NCBI GenBank assembly: GCA_934229395.1
Contig: CAKQDL010000067.1
Location: 1 to 6,127, forward strand
Source of the DNA: an uncultured Peptococcaceae bacterium
GTDB lineage: Bacteria > Bacillota > Peptococcia > Peptococcales > Peptococcaceae
Length of the DNA: 6,127 nt
Direction: 5' to 3'
The notes beneath the pieces are model-generated. The model had not been told where the DNA came from. It ran no database searches and was given only the letters and a program-made list of their open reading frames with translations. The position numbers and the translations under genes were made by a program. Shown in pieces: positions 1 through 5,096 of this stretch. The first letter of the stretch is position 1; each line of letters opens with the position of its first letter.

Positions 1-28
1 ATCTGCTACCAACTCCAAGCTGCGGCAT

Positions 29-61
29 AAAAAATAGAGAAGCGACGAGCACTTCTCTATT
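29..61 (-). terminator. Rho-independent terminator, minus strand
   Basis: Perfect 10-bp inverted repeat AATAGAGAAG (33-42) / CTTCTCTATT (52-61) with a 9-nt loop. On the minus strand the stem is followed by a run of six T (complement of 29-34). On the plus strand there is no T-run after it, so it should act on minus-strand transcripts. It lies beyond the stronger terminator at 133-201 and may be a backup stop for the secreted-protein gene. Confidence 0.6.
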
Positions 62-132
62 ATGGTCTAACTATTTGGGGTCACTACAATGACAAGGTGT
101 ATTTCTTGCACCTTAAAACATATGCACCAAAC

Positions 133-201
133 AAAAAAAGCCTTCACACAAGAACCAGGGATGTATCTCAATCCCTGTTCCTGCGCGAAGGTTCTTTTTT
201 T
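133..201. terminator. Two-way Rho-independent terminator
   Basis: A long nested hairpin. The inner stem is GAACCAGGGAT (152-162) with ATCCCTGTTC (171-180), with one bulged C and loop GTATCTCA. The outer stem is CCTTC (141-145) with GAAGG (187-191). An A7 run at 133-139 faces a T7 run at 195-201, so both strands show a stem followed by a U-tract. On the minus strand it sits about 50 bp after the stop codon of the secreted repeat protein gene, where that transcript should end. It could equally stop a plus-strand transcript entering from the left. Confidence 0.75.
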
Positions 202-253
202 GATGCTCAAAAAGGGCGATTTCGCTATTTCCCGACTGCCCCTGATTTTTTAC

Positions 254-766
254 TTAGCGGTTGATGTATACGGTTCTTGTTGCGTTGTCCCATTCTACGC
301 TGCAGCCGATAGCTTCGGAGATGACACGGGTTGGTACCATGGTGCGACCGCTTAGGAGCATTGGTGGCACGTCGATGGTTTTGGTGTTTTCTTGCATGAA
401 GTTCTTGGTTGCTTGGGATGTTGGGTTTTGTTCGTAGCGGGACCATTCGTTAAAGTCTGCTGCGAAGAGGGTTGGTTGATCAACAATCAAGCCCATAACG
501 GTGTTGGTTTGTGGGTCGTAGCCGGTGATGGAGTTGTATTCGTTAATCCATTCTACATCACAGCCGAGGGCTTCGAAGATTGGACGAAGTGGCACCATGG
601 TGCGGCCGTTGTAAATAACGGCGCTTTGGTCGCTTTGCAGGGCTTGGCCATTTACGACGACGTTAACGTCTGCTGCTTGGGCGCTTTGTGGCGCTACGCT
701 TAGACCCATTGGAACCAATAATACGAGAGCAAGCACGAGGCTTACGATTTTTTTCTTAAGTGACAA
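254..766 (-). CDS. Secreted copper amine oxidase N-terminal-like (stalk) domain protein
   Basis: Small exported protein of 170 residues from the preferred TTG start. Residues 1-31 form a classic Sec signal peptide: KKK, a Val/Leu-rich core, then SAQA before the likely cut. The mature part has two copies of a GRTMVPxR-xx-EAxGCxVEW unit at about residues 54-73 and 140-159. The second continues into WDNATRTVYI, the usual end of the Cu_amine_oxidN1 (PF07833) domain. Despite its name this domain carries no amine oxidase chemistry; in Firmicutes it is a wall- or surface-associated module of poorly known role. Start choice: an ATG at 775-773 lies directly against AAGGAG with no spacing, whereas the in-frame TTG at 766-764 lies 9 nt beyond it, so TTG is preferred. 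The mature chain has only two cysteines (C69, C155), at matching positions in the two units. A promoter-like site lies at 804-832 and a strong terminator follows. The domain call is firm; the physiological role is unknown. Confidence 0.85.
   Translation of the reverse strand: MSLKKKIVSLVLALVLLVPMGLSVAPQSAQAADVNVVVNGQALQSDQSAVIYNGRTMVPLRPIFEALGCDVEWINEYNSITGYDPQTNTVMGLIVDQPTLFAADFNEWSRYEQNPTSQATKNFMQENTKTIDVPPMLLSGRTMVPTRVISEAIGCSVEWDNATRTVYINR
290..355. repeat. Internal repeat unit, C-terminal copy (pairs with 548-613)
   Basis: Bases 290-355 match 548-613 at a constant offset of 258 bp (86 codons) without gaps, at roughly three quarters identity by eye. They share blocks such as CCATTCTAC, CAGCCGA, GCTTCG and ACCATGGTGCG. 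They encode the two GRTMVPxR...GCxVEW units of the secreted protein on the minus strand. Conservation at DNA level suggests a fairly recent duplication or strong constraint. Confidence 0.6.
548..613. repeat. Internal repeat unit, N-terminal copy (pairs with 290-355)
   Basis: Partner of the unit at 290-355, in the same orientation and 258 bp away. It encodes the first GRTMVPLRPIFEALGCDVEW motif of the minus-strand secreted protein. Confidence 0.6.
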
Positions 767-775
767 GGATGTCAT

Positions 776-784
776 CTCCTTTTT
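776..784 (-). promoter_or_regulatory. SD site that decides the start of the secreted protein
   Basis: On the minus strand the sequence reads AAAAAGGAG and then immediately ATG. With zero spacing that ATG is a poor start; the stretch AAGGAGATGA itself resembles the full anti-SD complement with one mismatch. The next in-frame initiator, TTG at 766-764, has a normal 9-nt spacing. Confidence 0.55.
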
Positions 785-803
785 ACATTTAGTCTACGCT
801 ATC

Positions 804-832
804 ATTATAAAGAAGTGCATAGCAGAAAAAAA
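804..832 (-). promoter_or_regulatory. Candidate promoter for the secreted protein gene
   Basis: A perfect TATAAT -10 on the minus strand (complement of 804-809) lies about 30 bp upstream of the start codon. The -35 position 17 bp upstream is a T-rich hexamer (complement of 827-832) and a poor match to TTGACA. The promoter therefore rests mainly on the -10. It lies inside the 101-bp gap after the MocR-like gene, so the downstream gene can be expressed independently of it. Confidence 0.4.
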
Positions 833-876
833 GGAGGTAGAAGTTACATTTTATAGAACAAAAAGCGAACAAAAAC

Positions 877-2271
877 CTACAAGAGGCTGGCGAGGGTTTC
901 GAGGGCTTGGGGCAGGGCGTCCATGTTGATGTTGGCGAAGCTTAGGATGATGGTGTGCTCGCGGATGTTTTGGCTGCCTATGTAATAGCTCGAGAGGGTG
1001 GCGGCGCTGATACCGGCCTGGGCAAGATCACGCCTTAGGGTTTCGTCGCTTTTTTTGGTGTCTAAGGTGAGCAAAAAGTGGAGGCCGCTGTCGTCGTCGG
1101 TGATGGTGGCGTGGGGCGCAAGGGAAGAGGCTTTGATGAGCTCTATCACCTGGGCGTGCTTGCGGGCGTAGGCCAGGCGCATACGGTTGATGTGCTTTTC
1201 AAAATAGCCTTCTTGGATAAAGCGCGCGAGGGTGTACTGCTCAAAATTGGAAACGGTGCAGGAATAAAAGGACAGGCTTTGATAAAATCTGTTGGCCAAT
1301 TCTGGCGGCAGCACCATGTAGCTGATGCGGATGGTGGAGGAGAGCGACTTGGTGAAGGTGTTGAGATACACCACCTTGCCGCTCACGTCCAGCCCCTGCA
1401 AGGTAGGGATGGGCTTGCCGTGGAGGCGAAATTCGCTGTCGTAATCGTCTTCGATGATGTAGCGGTCGTCGTCCTCGCTGGCCCACGCGAGAAGCTCATA
1501 GCGACGGCTCACTGGCATGGTGGTGCCTGTTGGAAATTGGTGGGTGGGGCCCACATGGGCAATTTGCGCCCCACTTTGGGTGAGGGAGGCAATGTTCACG
1601 CCGTAATCGTCCATATCGGCATAATGGCAGGCCACGCCTTGGGCCTGGTAAATTTGTGCCACCTTGGGATAGCCTGGATTTTCTACGCAGTAAATTTTGT
1701 CGCGGCCAAAAAGCTGAATCAAGAGGCCGTAGAGGTATTCGGTACCGGCGCCAATGATGATTTGCTCCGGCGCCACCTCGAGCCCACGAAAGGCGCGCAA
1801 ATGGCCGCTGATGGCCTCACGCAGGGCCATGACGCCGCCGGATGGAGATTTTTCCATAAGGGCTTGGGAATTTTCGTTGATGGTATCGCGCAAAAGCTTC
1901 TTCCAGGTGGCAAAGGGGAAGGAGGCTGGATCGGTTTGGTTGTGAGAAAAATCCATCGCAAAGGACGGACGCTTTTGCGGCATCACAATATCGGCCACCA
2001 TGTGCTGGTTGTTGGCAGAGGCAATGCCCTTGATGCGCGCCACAAAATAGCCGCGCTTGGGCAGGGAATACACATAGCCCTCGCTGATCAGCTGGGCGTA
2101 GGCGCTTTCGACGGTGATGGTCGAAAGGCCAAGGTGCTTGGCCAAAACGCGCTTGCTTGGGAGCTTTTCGCCAGGGGCGAGCTTGCCAGCTTTGATGTCG
2201 TCGCGGATGAATGTATATAAATGTTCGTAAAGGCTGCCCTTTGGGACCTTGGCGAAATCGTAGGTTAACAC
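877..2271 (-). CDS. MocR-family transcriptional regulator (GntR HTH plus aminotransferase-like domain)
   Basis: 464-residue cytoplasmic regulator of normal family length. Residues about 12-80 are a GntR-type winged helix: LYEHLYTFIRDDI, then PGEKLPSKRVLAKHLGLS, then VESAYAQLISEGY...GYFVA. Residues about 105-464 form a fold-type I PLP-dependent aminotransferase-like domain. Visible PLP motifs are ENPGYPK (197-203), GPTHQFPTG (241-249), EDDYDSEF (274-281, with the cofactor-nitrogen Asp at D275 or D276) and TFTKSLSSTIR, where K308 is the expected Schiff-base lysine. All key residues are present, so it should bind PLP. In this family PLP or an amine/amino-acid adduct is the usual effector, and the protein is a regulator rather than a metabolic enzyme. 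The start is GTG with GGAGG (complement of 2278-2282) 6 nt upstream. It is divergent from an SGNH hydrolase, a typical layout for a MocR target, but no PLP-synthesis or GABA genes are nearby, so calling it PdxR or GabR is not justified. Confidence 0.93.
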   Translation of the reverse strand: MLTYDFAKVPKGSLYEHLYTFIRDDIKAGKLAPGEKLPSKRVLAKHLGLSTITVESAYAQLISEGYVYSLPKRGYFVARIKGIASANNQHMVADIVMPQKRPSFAMDFSHNQTDPASFPFATWKKLLRDTINENSQALMEKSPSGGVMALREAISGHLRAFRGLEVAPEQIIIGAGTEYLYGLLIQLFGRDKIYCVENPGYPKVAQIYQAQGVACHYADMDDYGVNIASLTQSGAQIAHVGPTHQFPTGTTMPVSRRYELLAWASEDDDRYIIEDDYDSEFRLHGKPIPTLQGLDVSGKVVYLNTFTKSLSSTIRISYMVLPPELANRFYQSLSFYSCTVSNFEQYTLARFIQEGYFEKHINRMRLAYARKHAQVIELIKASSLAPHATITDDDSGLHFLLTLDTKKSDETLRRDLAQAGISAATLSSYYIGSQNIREHTIILSFANINMDALPQALETLASLL

Positions 2272-2288
2272 AATATGCCTCCAAACTG

Positions 2289-2308
2289 ACCATGAAAAAA
2301 CGCATGGT
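2289..2308. promoter_or_regulatory. Inverted repeat in the MocR leader, possible operator or hairpin
   Basis: ACCATG (2289-2294) and CATGGT (2303-2308) form a perfect 6-bp inverted repeat with an 8-bp spacer that is mostly an A-run. It lies between the predicted transcription start and the GTG of the MocR-like gene. It could be an autoregulatory site or a leader hairpin. MocR proteins more often bind direct repeats, which lowers confidence in an operator role. Confidence 0.3.
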
Positions 2309-2331
2309 TCTGCAAAAAATGATATGGCAAC

Positions 2332-2360
2332 ATCATAACACAGGAAAAGACGCTCAACAA
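2332..2360 (-). promoter_or_regulatory. Candidate promoter for the MocR-like gene
   Basis: On the minus strand: TTGTTG (complement of 2355-2360), exactly 17 bp, then TATGAT (complement of 2332-2337). A TG one base before the -10 makes an extended -10. It lies about 60 bp upstream of the GTG start. A short inverted repeat, ATGAT (2319-2323) / ATCAT (2332-2336), overlaps the -10. Confidence 0.55.
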
Positions 2361-2372
2361 GGTATTTTCCGC

Positions 2373-2401
2373 TTGACGTAGGGCTTTTTAGAGGGTACTC
2401 T
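2373..2401 (+). promoter_or_regulatory. Candidate promoter for the SGNH hydrolase gene
   Basis: TTGACG (2373-2378), 17 bp, then TACTCT (2396-2401). The -35 matches five of six consensus positions, and the -10 keeps the conserved TA...T positions. It ends about 35 bp before the preferred start. Its -35 lies only about 12 bp from the -35 of the divergent promoter at 2332-2360, so a factor bound between them could affect both genes. Confidence 0.5.
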
Positions 2402-2422
2402 TAGATGTATTGAGAAGCTAGA

Positions 2423-2430
2423 AGAGGTGG
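2423..2430 (+). promoter_or_regulatory. SD site that decides the start of the SGNH hydrolase
   Basis: AGAGGTGG contains GAGGTG, a good SD core. The upstream candidate start, GTG at 2427-2429, lies inside this SD. The in-frame TTG at 2436-2438 lies 5 nt after it and is the better placed initiator. Confidence 0.55.
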
Positions 2431-2435
2431 TTCGT

Positions 2436-3110
2436 TTGAAAGAATGGATGAAGTATGTCATCATAGGTGTTTGCTTTTTTACAGGGATTGGCCTTGGCCT
2501 TTCGGGGATGGCCGTGGTTGCCATGGGCGATAAGGCACAGTCTGAGGAAAACAAGGTAGAACCCGTGAAGGTGGCGCTTTTGGGTGATTCCATCACCGCT
2601 GGCTATGGTGGCAATCCCTATGATGAAACCATGCAAGAGAAGCTGGGCGTTGGCTACAAGGTGCTCAACTTTGGCGAAAGTGGCGCCAGTGCATCCTCGT
2701 GGGGCGCTCTGCCTTATACCGATACGCCATCCTACGATGCCCTGCGCGAGGAACACGCCGACATCATCATGATTCAGCTGGGCACCAACGACACAGCCTG
2801 CTGGCTCGATGACAGCTCCTTTAAGCAATCCTATACCAAGCTTATGCAAAACTGCAAGGATACAGGCGCGCGTGTGATTTTGGTCACACCACCCAAAGCT
2901 TACGATGTATCCGGCGATTATGGCGTGGTGGGTGAACGGCTAGAGCTCATTGCCTACACCATCCAAAAGCTCGCCGAGGACAACGGCATGACCGTCGTCG
3001 ATCTCTACAGCGCCAGCGATGAAAGCTGGCTAGCCAGCGACGGCGTCCACCTAAACAGTTACGGCGCCCAAAGGGTAGGCGAGCTCATGGCCGAAGGCGT
3101 GACAAAATAA
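2436..3110 (+). CDS. SGNH/GDSL-family hydrolase, membrane-anchored or secreted
   Basis: 224 residues from the preferred TTG start (227 from a GTG at 2427). A short charged N-terminus (LKEWMK) is followed by a hydrophobic stretch at about residues 7-30, which acts as a signal peptide or a single anchor. A short polar linker (DKAQSEENKVEP) leads to the catalytic domain. All SGNH blocks are visible: block I VALLGDSITAGYG with nucleophile S52; block II NFGESG with the oxyanion Gly; block III GTND with N118; block V SDGVHLN with D202 and H205. The fold removes acyl or acetyl esters from lipids, sugars or peptidoglycan. An exported SGNH enzyme in a Gram-positive suggests an envelope or polysaccharide substrate, but none can be read from the sequence. 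It is divergent from the MocR-like regulator and may be controlled by it (inference). Composition matches block 1, not the AT-rich block that follows. Confidence 0.92.
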   Translation: MKEWMKYVIIGVCFFTGIGLGLSGMAVVAMGDKAQSEENKVEPVKVALLGDSITAGYGGNPYDETMQEKLGVGYKVLNFGESGASASSWGALPYTDTPSYDALREEHADIIMIQLGTNDTACWLDDSSFKQSYTKLMQNCKDTGARVILVTPPKAYDVSGDYGVVGERLELIAYTIQKLAEDNGMTVVDLYSASDESWLASDGVHLNSYGAQRVGELMAEGVTK

Positions 3111-3138
3111 TAAAAAAGCGCTCGCATTTGCTAACGCC
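3111..3138. terminator. Degenerate or interrupted terminator after the hydrolase gene
   Basis: Directly after the stop codon, an A-run is followed by GCGCTCGC (3117-3124), loop ATTT and GCTAACGC (3129-3136). Six of eight base pairs form. The plus strand has no T-run after it; the minus strand does (complement of the A-run). A perfect two-way terminator would have ended GCGAGCGC plus a T-run. It is therefore either a weak minus-strand terminator or a hydrolase-gene terminator cut or worn at the edge of the AT-rich block. Confidence 0.35.
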
Positions 3139-3211
3139 TGATAAGGAAGTATTTTAGAAAACAATAAATGTACTGAATTAGCGGGCATTGCAAAGGCAGC
3201 CGTGAAAGACG

Positions 3212-3252
3212 AATACCGAGAAGAACCGTGAAAAGTTTTTCTCGGTATTTTT
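3212..3252 (+). terminator. Rho-independent terminator-like hairpin upstream of the TnpV remnant
   Basis: A 14-bp stem, AATACCGAGAAGAA (3212-3225) with TTTTTCTCGGTATT (3236-3249), has one G-T pair, a 10-nt loop and is followed by TTTC. It shields the downstream block from transcription coming through from the hydrolase side. The earliest initiator of the TnpV remnant frame (GTG at 3228) falls in the loop, which argues against that start being real. Confidence 0.55.
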
Positions 3253-3503
3253 CTATGCTTTTTATCCGCACATTCGACTTATTTTACGCTAATCTGCTGA
3301 CCTCTTGCAAGCTGAACAGTTGCCTTGCTGATGTTGACGAGCAGGCAGGCGATATGTTTTCTCGGCTGGTAAAGGAACTTGTCGAAAAGGAAAATGTAAC
3401 AGAAAAACTCAAAGAAGAAAACGCAATGCTGTGGGTACAGAGAATGAATAGTCTCCGTAATCGTGCTGCGGAAATTGTAAATGCAGATTTAATCTACACA
3501 TAA
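3228..3503 (+). pseudogene. tnpV: TnpV-like transposon protein, 5'-truncated remnant
   Basis: The frame encodes 91 residues. From about residue 19 on it resembles the C-terminal part of the TnpV family of clostridial transposons: FYANLLTSCKLNS, then ADVDEQAGDMFSRLVKEL, VTEKLKEENAMLWVQRMN, and RNRAAEIVNADLIY at the C-terminus. From memory, intact TnpV proteins are about 120 residues with an N-terminal section containing TLP and RYLKEYR-like motifs; that part is missing. The earliest start (GTG 3228) lies in a terminator loop and the next (ATG 3255) has no SD, so expression is unlikely. A Cys replaces the Gly usual in LLTSGKL. TnpV is an accessory protein of Tn4451-like elements with no established activity. 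Here it mainly marks past mobile-element traffic. The family call is by pattern recognition; truncation is well supported. Confidence 0.7.
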
Positions 3504-3511
3504 GGCAAAGG

Positions 3512-3531
3512 GGCAGGGAGAAATCTCTGCC
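3512..3531. terminator. Hairpin with GAAA tetraloop after the TnpV remnant
   Basis: GGCAGGGA (3512-3519), loop GAAA, TCTCTGCC (3524-3531): an 8-bp stem with one G-T pair, starting 8 bp after the remnant's stop codon. No T-run follows directly, so it is a weak terminator at best. It ends only 5 bp before the -35 of the tetR promoter. Confidence 0.35.
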
Positions 3532-3536
3532 GCCTA

Positions 3537-3565
3537 TTGACTTTTACAGCTATTTTAATCATAAT
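3537..3565 (+). promoter_or_regulatory. Promoter of the tetR-ABC exporter operon
   Basis: TTGACT (3537-3542), exactly 17 bp, then CATAAT (3560-3565), each one mismatch from consensus. It lies about 50 bp upstream of the tetR ATG and is the only good promoter found before the three-gene operon. Confidence 0.65.
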
Positions 3566-3570
3566 TAAAA
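3553..3570. promoter_or_regulatory. Palindrome over the -10, probable TetR operator
   Basis: TTTTAAT (3553-3559), spacer CATA, ATTAAAA (3564-3570): perfect 7-bp arms covering the whole -10 of the operon promoter. TetR-family repressors typically bind palindromes of this size over their own promoter, so self-repression of the whole operon is the natural inference. The arms are pure A/T in an AT-rich region, so a chance palindrome is possible. Confidence 0.5.
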
Positions 3571-3617
3571 CAGGCGTTACAAAACAAGCGTCATCGTTAA
3601 AGAAAAGAAGGATAATT

Positions 3618-4181
3618 ATGCCACCGAAAGCAAAATTTTCAAAAGAAGAAATTACAGAAGCTGCCGTAAATATTGTAAAATCTGAAGGATTACAAGCATT
3701 AACAGCCAGAGCATTGGGAGCAAAGCTCGGCACATCTTCAAGTCCTATTTTTACGGTATTTCAAAATATGGACGAGGTGCAACAAGAAGTTTTGAAATCT
3801 GCAAATCAGCTTTATCAAAACTATCTTGAAATAGATATGAAAAGCAAAAAATATCCGCCTTATAAGTCAAGCGGAATGGCTTACATTCGTTTTGCAAAAG
3901 AAGAAAAGGAACTTTTTAAATTGCTTTTTATGCGAGACCGCAGCCAAGAGAAGCTAGGCGAAAACAAAGAAGAAATAAGACCTTTGATTGAGTTAATAAA
4001 ACAAAATCTAAATATCAATGAAAATGAAGCCTACTTGTTTCATATGGAAATGTGGATTTATGTTCACGGTATTGCAACAATGGCAGCAACATCCTACTTA
4101 AATTGGGATATAGAATTTATAAACAAAACATTGACAGATGTTTATACTGGATTAAAGCACTGCTATACAGGAGAAAATTAA
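3618..4181 (+). CDS. TetR/AcrR-family transcriptional regulator
   Basis: 187 residues, normal for the family. The start is ATG at 3618 because AAGAAGGA (3605-3612) sits 5 nt upstream; earlier in-frame initiators lie at or near the promoter and lack an SD. Residues about 8-55 form the TetR HTH: FSKEEITEAAVNIVKSEG, then LTARALGAKLGTSSSPIFTVF, with the usual NMDEVQ after the recognition helix. The rest is an all-helical ligand-binding and dimer domain, including the hydrophobic MWIYVHGIATMAATSYL near the C-terminus that often lines the dimer face. It is the first gene of an operon with an ABC exporter; its stop codon directly abuts the ATPase start. The likely role is a repressor of its own operon that releases DNA when it binds the exported compound or a related signal. 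The ligand is unknown. Confidence 0.92.
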   Translation: MPPKAKFSKEEITEAAVNIVKSEGLQALTARALGAKLGTSSSPIFTVFQNMDEVQQEVLKSANQLYQNYLEIDMKSKKYPPYKSSGMAYIRFAKEEKELFKLLFMRDRSQEKLGENKEEIRPLIELIKQNLNINENEAYLFHMEMWIYVHGIATMAATSYLNWDIEFINKTLTDVYTGLKHCYTGEN

Positions 4182-5096
4182 ATGAGCAATATTATTCAAA
4201 TCAATCATCTCAATAAAAGCTTTGGTGAAGTTAAAGCCGTTCAAGATTTGAGCTTTCGTGTGAAGGAGGGAGAGCTATTTGCCTTTTTAGGTATCAATGG
4301 TGCAGGAAAATCTACCACAATCAATATAATGTGCGGACAACTGTCTAAAGATAGCGGTAGCGTTTTGATTGATGGTTACGATTTAGACAAGGATATCGAT
4401 GCTGTTAAGAGTGAACTCGGCGTTGTTTTTCAATCTTCTGCACTTGATTCTGCCCTTTCGGTTTATGATAATTTAGAAAGTCGTGCTGCTTTGTACGGCA
4501 TTATAGGGGTAGAGTTTAAGGAAAGACTGGCAGAGCTTGCAAAAATACTTGATTTTGAGGATTTATTGAAACGCACAGTTGGTAAATTATCGGGAGGACA
4601 ACGCAGAAGAATTGATATTGCAAGGGCATTGTTTCATAAGCCTAAAATTCTTATTCTTGATGAACCGACAACAGGGCTTGACCCTCAAACCCGCAAAAAT
4701 CTTTGGAATGTCATATCCAACTTTCGTAAAAATGAAAATATGACTGTATTCCTAACTACGCACTATATGGAAGAAGCCGCAGAAGCCGATTATGTTGTAA
4801 TTATTGACAGCGGTAAAATATCCGCCGAAGGCACTCCACTTGAACTCAAAAATACTTATACTGGAGATTACATCACAATCTACGGTGCAAGCGAAGATAC
4901 CATTAGGGCACTTGATATAGAATATGAGCAGATTAGGAACGGATATCGTCTTTCGGTTCCAAATACAAAGGCAGCAACTGATCTGATTATTGGTAATCCT
5001 CAGTTGTTTAACGATTACGAAATAACAAAAGGAAAAATGGACGATGTTTTCCTTGCAGTTACAGGAAAAACATTGGTAGGAGGTGCGGAAAAATGA
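4182..5096 (+). CDS. ABC transporter ATP-binding protein, drug-exporter type
   Basis: 304 residues, the usual size for DrrA/CcmA-like exporter ATPases. All motifs are intact: Walker A GINGAGKST (37-45), Q-loop Q84 in VVFQSS, signature LSGGQ (136-140), Walker B ILILDE with E161, D-loop TGLDP, and H-loop H194 in TTHYMEEA. After about residue 215 a smaller C-terminal domain follows (THYMEEAAEADYVVIIDSGKI...GTPLELK, then a beta-rich tail), as in exporters of the ABC-2 class. It sits on the cytoplasmic face and powers the permease encoded next. The ATG immediately follows the TAA of tetR, with AGGAG (4169-4173) 8 nt upstream, and its stop overlaps the permease start by 4 bp (ATGA), so translation of the three genes is probably coupled. 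Drug or antimicrobial-peptide export is likely by family; the substrate is not determinable. Confidence 0.95.
   Translation: MSNIIQINHLNKSFGEVKAVQDLSFRVKEGELFAFLGINGAGKSTTINIMCGQLSKDSGSVLIDGYDLDKDIDAVKSELGVVFQSSALDSALSVYDNLESRAALYGIIGVEFKERLAELAKILDFEDLLKRTVGKLSGGQRRRIDIARALFHKPKILILDEPTTGLDPQTRKNLWNVISNFRKNENMTVFLTTHYMEEAAEADYVVIIDSGKISAEGTPLELKNTYTGDYITIYGASEDTIRALDIEYEQIRNGYRLSVPNTKAATDLIIGNPQLFNDYEITKGKMDDVFLAVTGKTLVGGAEK

Larger units (their letters stand above)
1..253. other. Intergenic left flank with two terminators
   Basis: No gene can be supported here. It holds two terminator-like hairpins (listed separately) and a small inverted repeat, AAGGTG (94-99) / CACCTT (109-114), with a 9-nt loop and no T-run, of unknown role. 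A plus-strand frame open from base 1 stops at 28-30 after nine codons (reading ICYQLQAAA) and could be the tail of a gene entering from the left. Another frame also stays open for about ten codons, so this is not decisive. If such a gene exists, the two genes are convergent, which would fit the two-way terminator between them. Confidence 0.4.

Noticed and set aside
392..703. A 103-codon plus-strand frame opposite the secreted protein gene
   Set aside because: It mirrors the minus-strand repeat protein. The minus frame has a signal peptide, a domain repeat and an SD; this one has none.
1078..2220. A 380-codon plus-strand open frame opposite the MocR-like gene
   Set aside because: It is a shadow of the GC-rich antisense coding region: no SD, no recognisable domain, Gly/Val/His-rich composition typical of an antisense frame. 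The minus-strand gene has every motif of its family.
877..2271. Calling the regulator PdxR or GabR, or an aminotransferase enzyme
   Set aside because: The HTH domain and full PLP motif set fit MocR regulators in general. The neighbours include no PLP-synthesis or GABA genes to support a specific name.
2418..2849. A 143-codon minus-strand frame opposite the SGNH hydrolase
   Set aside because: No SD or known motif, and it overlaps the full catalytic motif set of the plus-strand gene.
3139..3227. A short plus-strand frame ending AVKDEYREEP before the TnpV remnant
   Set aside because: About 28 codons bounded by stops, without a start codon, SD or recognisable family. It could be a coding remnant but this cannot be supported.
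3537..3617. A longer TetR-like protein starting 27 codons upstream
   Set aside because: That start is a TTG forming part of the -35 hexamer, the added residues are unlike TetR N-termini, and the ATG at 3618 has a well placed SD.
3494..3733. A 79-codon minus-strand frame across the tetR promoter
   Set aside because: It overlaps the tetR promoter and start, has no motif, and is opposed by a well supported gene.
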